The notes below the pieces were generated by a model. The model was not told the DNA's origin and ran no database searches. It saw only the letters and a list, made by a program, of their open reading frames with translations. 64,000 nucleotides of DNA from Anadara kagoshimensis (Eukaryota; Mollusca; Bivalvia; Arcoida; Arcidae): NCBI GenBank assembly GCA_021292105.1, contig CM037874.1, positions 37,656,904-37,720,903 on the forward strand. The letters run 5' to 3'. Shown piece after piece: positions 58,001 through 64,000 of this stretch. The position numbers and the translations under genes are program-made. Positions within the stretch are counted from its first letter, which is position 1. Every line of letters begins with the position of its first letter.

Positions 58001-58649
58001 GATATCTCGAAATAAGTGAAATATTCTTAACTAGAGTTGTTTTACCCCATTAAGTCTATCAATCAATCAATCATGTATACTAATTTTTATATATTATTTA
58101 TCATTATTTATATTTAATTTTCAGGTTTTATTAAATGAACTTGGATTTGATGAAGATTTTCTCACACCTTTACGGGAGAAGTATCTCAATCCTATAGCTC
58201 AAAAACTGTATCCAGATTGGTGCGGACAAATGCTTGATTCACATAGGGCATTTGTAGTAAAGTACAAGCTTGGAGAAGACCTTGATCTTGGTTATCACTA
58301 TGACAACGCTGAAGTTACACTTAATGTTTCCTTAGGTAAAGAATTTACAGGTGGAGAATTGTTCTTCAGAGATATGAGAACAGAGCGTGTAAAAACACCG
58401 AGCTACAGCGAGTGTGAACACAATCCCGGCATGGGACTTATACACAGAGGACAACATATGCATGGTGCATTGCCGATTCAGTCTGGTGAACGATATAATT
58501 TAATTATATGGATGAGAGCATCTAGTGTTAGGAACTATCTCTGTCCAATGTGTAACAATAAACCTGAGCTAGTGGTCGTCGAGGGAGATGGAGATGGATT
58601 TACTGGTGATAATTCTAACAGAGATGTCAATGTTTGTACTTTGTATTAA
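52056..58649 (+). CDS. OGFOD2: OGFOD2, 2-oxoglutarate- and iron-dependent oxygenase domain protein 2
   Basis: Exons: 52056-52187, 53360-53416, 53909-54019, 55423-55522, 56068-56192, 58125-58649. The junctions are GT-AG and the phases consistent, giving 349 residues (human is 350). The ATG at 52056 has G at -3 and +4 and aligns with the human start; an upstream in-frame ATG at 52032 has a weak context. N-terminal CKCFYTDN, central GRPNTMNKYG and the exon 6 oxygenase domain match the family closely. The expected Fe(II) ligands are His233 and Asp235 (HYDN) and His288 (HMHGA); Arg298 (GERYN) should bind 2-oxoglutarate. The C-terminus has CPMC and GDGDGFT. The substrate of OGFOD2 is not established. 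Introns carry SINEs, MITEs and foldbacks. Confidence 0.95.
52720..52925. repeat. Nested palindromes in OGFOD2 intron 1
   Basis: The inner foldback 52760-52810 has arms 'agactgcctaatagggcaat' and 'attgccccattaggcagtct'. It sits between 'attgcactgtagct' and 'agttacagtgcaat'. A second palindrome with 'gatatctcagatgaggatga' and 'catcccagtttgagatatct' follows at 52850-52925. Confidence 0.8.
53592..53835. repeat. 117-bp direct duplication of a repeat tail
   Basis: Two copies of 'acacagacacacacacactt', 'tgccatggcataaaatcaca' and 'ttttggccaggtgagctaac'. The 'caggtgagct' end is that of the 'gaggcccatgggcc' element. It ends about 74 bp before exon 3 of OGFOD2. Confidence 0.85.
54729..54772. repeat. 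Homopolymer C then A
   Basis: About 16 C followed by about 28 A. Length in an assembly is likely uncertain. A tRNA-like stretch with 'ggttgaaccccagact' lies just upstream (54630-54700). Confidence 0.95.
54850..55260. repeat. Repeat related to 45280-45830
   Basis: Shares 'gtatgcctaaaattac'-like, 'ggtagtttcccctgggg'-like and 'tatgcagtttgctgtatttc' phrases with the repeat that hosts the V-SINE. It lies in OGFOD2 intron 3. Confidence 0.6.
55700..55882. mobile_element. 'acagtcaaacctg' MITE in OGFOD2 intron 4
   Basis: The inverted ends 'acagtcgaacctgcc' and 'ataggtttgactgta' match 41478-41639. Confidence 0.8.
56272..56949 (+). mobile_element. tRNA-headed SINE interrupted by another SINE
   Basis: The head and first body half (56272-56475) are of the family at 28887-29245; the second half (56805-56949) continues with 'aagaaccctgctgtataatg' to the usual end. 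Between them is an inverted copy of the same family. Confidence 0.9.
56476..56804 (-). mobile_element. Inner SINE, inverted, same family
   Basis: Runs on the minus strand from the head (B box 'gggtttgaaccc' around 56737-56752) to the end 'ttaaacaccattactcaact'. It is flanked by 14-bp direct repeats tggcacgctaaaga (56462-56475) and tggcacactaaaga (56805-56818), one mismatch, which are part of the outer SINE. Confidence 0.9.
57026..57133. repeat. 28-bp tandem repeat, about 4 copies
   Basis: Unit 'gaaccagatatttagtttat' plus 'ttttattt', in OGFOD2 intron 5. Confidence 0.95.
57254..57415. mobile_element. 'acagtcaaacctg' MITE, degraded right end
   Basis: The left end 'gcagtcaaacctgtctataa' is intact; the right end 'tatatagaggttgactga' has drifted. 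Confidence 0.7.
57605..58070. mobile_element. Two opposed SINE fragments in OGFOD2 intron 5
   Basis: 57605-57785 reads on the minus strand as the SINE 3' end plus head-like sequence. 57900-58060 reads on the plus strand with 'ggtgatatctcgaaataagt' and the 3' end. The arrangement resembles 56272-56949 but is more decayed. (GGAT)n lies at about 57613-57632. Confidence 0.6.
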
Positions 58650-58694
58650 GACCAAAGCAAAAAATATTTGTTTCCACTCATGCTCTTAGAAAAA

Positions 58695-58790
58695 TAAGGG
58701 CCAGTCTGATATGTAATAATAAATCCGAGTTAGTTGTTGTTGAGGGAGACGGAGATGGATTTACTGGTGATATTTCCACTCCATTCAACT
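58695..58790 (+). pseudogene. Diverged copy of the OGFOD2 C-terminal coding end
   Basis: About 56 bp after the OGFOD2 stop, a stretch repeats the coding sequence for CNNKPELVVVEGDGDGFTGD with mostly third-position changes; one residue differs (Pro to Ser). The frame continues to a TAG near 58800. A 'ccactcatgctcttag' just upstream could act as a weak splice acceptor, so this may be an alternative last exon piece or a relic inside the 3' untranslated region. Confidence 0.75.
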
Positions 58791-58792
58791 CA

Positions 58793-59510
58793 TTTTAGCA
58801 ACCTAGTAATATAACCAACTTAGAACTTGCTAACAAATCTGGCTGGCAGTACTAAAAGAATCATGGAGTGGACATCAGATAATGTGTGATGAGGCAATGT
58901 TCAAAACAAGTCAGAATCACTGCTGACAGATAAACATTACTCCACCCTCATTCAACTCATTTTAGTAGACATTGTGGACAAAAAAAGTATCGCAATATTG
59001 CTAAAAACTTACGATATTGTCACATTATTATCCAGATATTTCCAGATGAATATGCTCAAAAGTTTCACTGGGGTTTTCAATGGACTGCAATAAATTCAAA
59101 TATAATAAAAGAATATTAAGATATAAAATTACAAATTTCATTAAAGTTATTTGAAGATTAACTGATTAAAATTTGTAAGCAGTGATTTGTTTGTGGTTCA
59201 CTGCAAAACCATGTTTAATCTGCTTCACCACGATCAATACACAAGTTCTGCAATGATTTCAAAGAATTTTTTGTAAATAATAGGGTTCTGTGATATCGTG
59301 ATGTAAGCTATGTTCCACAATAGCGCCATTGGCAAATCCTTGGAGACGATTATCGCGATGCCAATATATAATAATATCTCTACATTTTAGCAATCTCAGC
59401 AACATAACCAACTCAAAACTTACTTACAAATCTGACCTCAGATAACGTGCAACAAGACAATGTTTAAAACAACCGTCGGAATCACTGCTCACAGTATAAT
59501 GTTGATCGAA
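58793..59510. repeat. Diverged direct repeats in the OGFOD2 3' region
   Basis: The segment at about 58795-58935 ('tataaccaactta', 'caaatctgg', 'agaatcactgctgacag') is repeated at about 59395-59510 ('cataaccaactca', 'caaatctga', 'ggaatcactgctcacag'). A shorter 'cattcaactcattttag' phrase occurs at 58784 and 58948. Confidence 0.7.
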
Positions 59511-60063
59511 ACTACTAATGATATCAGAGGCAAAAATCAAAACAAACAAATATTTTAAAATATAAATTCTTTTATAAAACAAGCATAACAAAGTTCACAT
59601 CAACATACATGTACATACATATCCATGACCATCATTACATACTATTAGTTATAACACTGTCATCCAAAAATCATTATACATCTGTAAAAAATACAGGAAA
59701 CCAACACCGGTGAATACTGGAGTATGGTGTTGTTAAAAAGAGGATATCAAGCGGTATTCAGCATAGTTCTAATATTATATTAATAATTTTTAAGAAATAA
59801 ATTTGATCTCAACACTAGTTAACAAGATATCTACTTTTTAATCATCGACTATTTTCGGAAGAATATTTCTGAAGGTCCTGATTTTGGCGAAACTAGACAA
59901 TTAGAAATATTGTTAACTAGTGTTGAGAACTAATTTATTTTTTACAAATGTTTAAATGTGGTCTTATCATTACAGATAGTAAACCTTTATACAATTAAAT
60001 CAATGAAATCATTAATTAAGTGTTTTTAGTTAAATATTGAAAAATATTTACTTAAAAAATTAA
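59511..60063. other. AT-rich interval, no gene seen
   Basis: It includes an imperfect inverted repeat around 59805-59935 ('ctcaacactagttaacaaga' against 'gttaactagtgttgagaact'). Confidence 0.5.
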
Positions 60064-62270
60064 AACAAGAGGCCCATGGGCCTTAACGCTCACCTGTGAC
60101 CTTTGAACCCATGAGCTTCATTCAAATATCAAAATGATAATTAGGCCAATATTCTAATATACATCCCTATACAAAAAGTTTATAGTTTTTGAGATAAATA
60201 ATCATCTCAGTACTTGTTTGTATCTGTGATCTTGACATTTAAACTCATGCTCTTTATTCATATATCAAAATGACCACTGTGCCAGTACCAACAATATTCT
60301 AATATACATGCCTATACAAAAAGTTAATAGTTTTCAAGATATTTAACCATTTAGGTATTCATTTGCATCTGTGACCTTGACCTTTGATCCCAAGACCTTC
60401 ATTCATATCAGGGTTCGAATTTGGCACTCGTTTACTCGCAGAATGCATGTTATTTGTCCGTTTTGCCAGTTAAATTTATTTCCAGCTCGCAAAATTTTGC
60501 GAGTTCACATTTCTGAGTATCTTTCTGTTTGTCTGAAGACCGCGAGTACTGCATTTACTTCGTATGGTATAATAACTAATCCGAAAACCCTGGAGCAGAT
60601 ACGACATGATTGCACAATAAATAATGCATTGAAAACAGGGGACGTAATTACATTGATTAATATAACCCGAATATATCCGGTATCCATTTTAGCATTATTA
60701 GTACTATGTTAAAGGGAGTTAACTTAATATTGCTTGTTACTATGAAAAAAAACAAGATGGCGCAAAGACAGAAGATAGCAATTTGCGAGTTAATTTTTGA
60801 TCCACTTGTCTAATTATGCTAGCAGTTTTTCAGATTTGCTAGTTGATTTTTGGTCCACTGGCAAATGTTTGCCAGTGACAAAAAAAACGAAATTCGAACC
60901 CTGTCATATATCAAAATGATCATTAGGATAATACCTAAATATTCTAATATACATGCCTATACAAAAGGTTTATAGTTTTTGAGATAAATAATCATTTCAG
61001 AACTTGTTCACATCCGTGACCTTGACCTTTGAACCCATAACCTTCATTCATATATCAAAATGGTTGTAAGGCTTATACCTACAATATTCTAATATACATG
61101 CATATACAAAAAGTTAACAGTTTTCAAGATAATTAACCATTCAGATATTCATTAACATCTGTGACCTTGACCTTTGAACCCATGACCTTCATTCATATAT
61201 CAAAATGATCGTTAGGATAATACCTAAAATATTCTAATATACATGCCTATACAAAAAGTCTATAGTTTTTGAGATAAATAATCATTTCAGTACTTGTTTA
61301 CATCTGTGACCTTGACCTTTGAACTCATGACCTTTATTCATATATTAAAATGACCATTGGGCCATTACCAACAATATTCTAATATACATGCCTATACAAA
61401 AAGTCTATAGTTTTTGAGATAAATAATCATTTCAGTACTTGTTTACATCTGTGACCTTGACCTTTGAACTCATGGCCTTTATTTATATATCAAAATGACC
61501 ATTGGGCCATTACCTACACTATTCTAATATACATGCCTATACAAAAAGTTCATAGTTTTGCAGATAATTAACTATTTTGGTAAACTTGTACATCTGTGAC
61601 CTTGACCTTTGAACCCATGACCTTAATCGATATATCAAAATGATCGTCATGTCAATACCTACAATTAACCAAAAATCCTACATCATTATCACCAGAAATG
61701 TTTAAAAAAGCATTTTTTATCAAAGGTCAAAAACTGGGACATGACCTTGACCTTTGACCTTGACATCAATCAAAAGAAAATTGCAAGACAAAATCAACAG
61801 TGAAAACTCCATACAATTATCTTCAGCCATTATAAAGTTATAACAATAAATGTCTCATTTTAAAAACTACATAATTTTACGCAAAAAACGCGTAACCTAT
61901 TTTTCGTCCAATTTTCATGAAAAACACAATTTTAATGTATCTAGGTATCCTGAATCCAAAAATCAAATCAAAATTTGCCTGCACCTTTTGGTTTCAGAGA
62001 AGAAGATTTTTTTGTGTTTTGGCTAATTATAGTAACGGCAGCCATATTGTTGGGCGTGGTCAAACCCCGAACACAAATTTGAAAGCCTGTTACCCAGGCA
62101 TAATAATCACCAAGTTCCATCAAATTTGGCTCAGTAGTTTCGGAGGAGAAGATTAAAATGTAAAGTTTACGCACGACGCACGACACACGACGGACGATGG
62201 ACGACAAACGACAGACGGTGATAGATAGCAATAGCTCATCTGAGCCTTTCGGCTCAGGTGAGCTAAAAAT
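60064..62270. repeat. 'gaggcccatgggcc' array element, second full copy
   Basis: Same left end (aacaagaggcccatgggcc, 'gctcacctg') and right end as 12719-14206. The units have the 'catctgtgaccttgaccttt' and 'cctatacaaaaagt' phrases. The right terminus can form a long hairpin: 'agctcatctgagcc', loop 'tttc', 'ggctcaggtgagct'. It is interrupted by the TIR element at 60409-60903. Confidence 0.85.
60409..60903. mobile_element. 495-bp TIR element with 6-bp target duplication
   Basis: The perfect 14-bp ends CAGGGTTCGAATTT and its complement are flanked by tcatat on both sides (60403-60408 and 60904-60909). The flanks belong to the array unit phrase 'attcatatatcaaaatga', so the empty site is known from sister units. 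Confidence 0.9.
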
Positions 62271-63289
62271 TCCTAGAAAATTATTTTTCAAGAAAAACAG
62301 CTTTGTTTCATACATTTGTATCATTATGTTACGAAATCACTTTTGTACTACAAAAAACTCCTACATTTCAATTCCATGAAGGAAATTTGACATGATTATA
62401 ACATGAACAGTAAAACATATGGCAAATATAAGTGACATGTATAGTTATTTATGGATGGCAGTGTTCAATATTACACCATATAGGTGTAACACATTACATA
62501 CATGTACAACATACATTTTTTAATTTTCAAATGTATAAAATTTTTTTTTACATGTAAAACATTGTATGTAAACTACATGTCACATAACTCACATTATCAT
62601 CTATAACACTATGGCCGACTGCCACTTATTGCAAAAACAAACTTCAGTTATTTTTAAAAATGAATAACAATTTTAAAATGATAATCATTTATATAGCTTT
62701 AAAATGCTAAACATAAAAGTCTGAAATGAGTTTTTCACTGTAAAAATTTACCATGTTAACCATATTTCCTAAAAGTCGTTAAAATCTGGGGTTTTCTGTA
62801 AAAACGATAAATAAAAGTAGCATAAAACCATAACCTAAAATATCTCTTTTAACTCTAAAGATAGAAAACTAAAAATATTCATTAACAAAACAAATGTGTA
62901 CAATCTTTACCAACTGCTTCAAAATGAACATATCATTAGACAAAACAAATCAACAACGGTTTCATTTGAAGCACATGCTTTCAATGAATCGTGTAACAGA
63001 AGTCTTTATTTTTTGCCCCTCTTTAAGATAGAGCAATGTAAATGAACAGAGCAGTTTAAATGAACACAATACGGTAAAAATGCTTTCTAAATAATCTCTT
63101 GAGATTACTCTCTATGACAAAAGATGTCCACATTAGAAGGTGACTGACTATTTTACAGTAAAACTTCATTATATTGACCTTTGAGAATTTTACAACCTCA
63201 GTTATTGCTACCGTACCTTATAAGTCCCAAAGTCAATTTCTTATTCTCTTTAGAAGCCTCCTTCTCTTTTTATCACCAAACAATACATC
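62271..63289. other. AT-rich interval, no gene seen
   Basis: No ORF with coding character, splice pair or recognised repeat. It may be flanking sequence of a gene beyond the window. Confidence 0.5.
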
Positions 63290-63460
63290 TTCATGTTTGT
63301 GTGGAACATTTTGGAAAAAGTTTAGGTCACAAAGTCCCTAAATAACATCATTTTAATGGGAAAATGTCATCTTATGCAATTCCATATCCATGGGAAATAA
63401 GTGTTCCCCACAAACTTTAGGGTGCATCACCTGGTACTGTGACGAAACCCATTATAATTG
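63290..63460. repeat. Interspersed repeat shared with 48480-48690
   Basis: It carries 'gcaattccatatccatggga', 'aaataagtgttc' and 'cacctggtactgtg', as at 48480-48690. Confidence 0.6.
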
Positions 63461-63584
63461 TAGTTTATAATTTACCTTCATATGAGATGACTGTCTTCAC
63501 AAAAAGATGGCCTTGTTAGAAGGTGACTTAACTATCATGCAGCAAAACCTCATAATAATACACTTCACTTATCACTACTGGCCT

Positions 63585-63843
63585 GGCCCCAGTTTCACAA
63601 TCATTCCTTAGCTAAGATTTTCCTTAACTTAAATTTAGCCAATTTTGCTAAATCACTTTTTGGAAAAACTGATGAATATTTTTGTAAAAACTAAATGCTA
63701 ATGTTTTAATCCAAAAGTGACCTTAAAAATGACACCTCAATTTCCTGAATATCTTAAAAATTAACAAACTTATAAAAGCTTAAAATTTTGCAAGATTGAT
63801 GTTAAGGAAAATCTTAGCTAATGAATGATTGTGAAACCGGGCC
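63585..63843. mobile_element. 259-bp MITE with ~43-bp inverted ends
   Basis: The left end ('agtttcacaatcattcctta', 'gctaagattttccttaac') and the right end ('gttaaggaaaatcttagcta', 'atgaatgattgtgaaacc') are near-perfect inverted repeats. The interior is non-coding. A decayed relative is at 35194-35445. Confidence 0.9.
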
Positions 63844-64000
63844 TGCACTTCTAAAGTCTTCTTTATAAGCCTTCCCTTGATTTAATGCAAAAAAGCACCT
63901 TTATAAGGCCAGAATTTTAACCAATGGCAATGAATCAAGGTTTTACTGTACTTTAACATCAAAACTTGCTATGAAGATGGCATTCTTTCTCACATTTTGT

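Noticed and set aside
60371..60712. 113-codon ORF at the left part of the 495-bp element
   Set aside because: It crosses the element boundary and has no recognisable domain.

Overview
This is eukaryotic, AT-rich, intron-rich and extremely repeat-laden DNA. The repeats (tRNA-headed SINEs, a V-domain SINE, 'gaggcccatgggcc' and 'aaggcgccc' elements, many MITEs and foldbacks, a Leu-tRNA-primed LTR) and the gene content point to a marine bivalve mollusc; the species cannot be fixed from the sequence. Gene models were built by hand from consistent GT-AG junctions, reading phase and family resemblance.

Layout. 1-8 kb: repeats, a broken APE-type LINE (about 640-4975) that carries a G-poor insertion, and two direct copies of a ~1.4 kb 'aaggcgccc' repeat. 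8-14.5 kb: a single possible exon (minus strand), a terminal-repeat element, a ~25-copy 49-bp minisatellite and a 145-bp-period array element. 14.5-26.5 kb: two direct copies of a ~5 kb segment (about 15149-19941 and 21339-26482), each holding a damaged LTR with Leu-tRNA primer site, a transposase-like relic on the minus strand and a piece of an RNase H-bearing LINE. Between the copies is a relic of a Polinton/Maverick-type element: an adenain-like protease with one frameshift, preceded by a capsid-like fragment.

Genes. Three host genes fill 29.4-58.7 kb. (1) 29453-41760 (+): nine exons, 361 residues, basic N-terminus and long coiled coil, no recognised family. (2) 43177-51671 (-): four exons, 167 residues, twin CX9C protein, homologue of human C22orf39/PANTS (DUF3128); it is tail-to-tail with gene 1. 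(3) 52056-58649 (+): six exons, 349 residues, OGFOD2, a 2-oxoglutarate/Fe(II) oxygenase with all expected ligands. Genes 2 and 3 are head-to-head, start codons 384 bp apart, suggesting a shared promoter. The introns are full of SINEs, MITEs and minisatellites. A diverged copy of the last OGFOD2 coding stretch lies just after its stop codon.

58.7-64 kb holds the OGFOD2 3' region with internal duplications, a second 'gaggcccatgggcc' array element containing a 495-bp TIR element with target duplication, and a MITE with ~43-bp inverted ends. No operon, CRISPR, prophage or functional RNA gene is supported.
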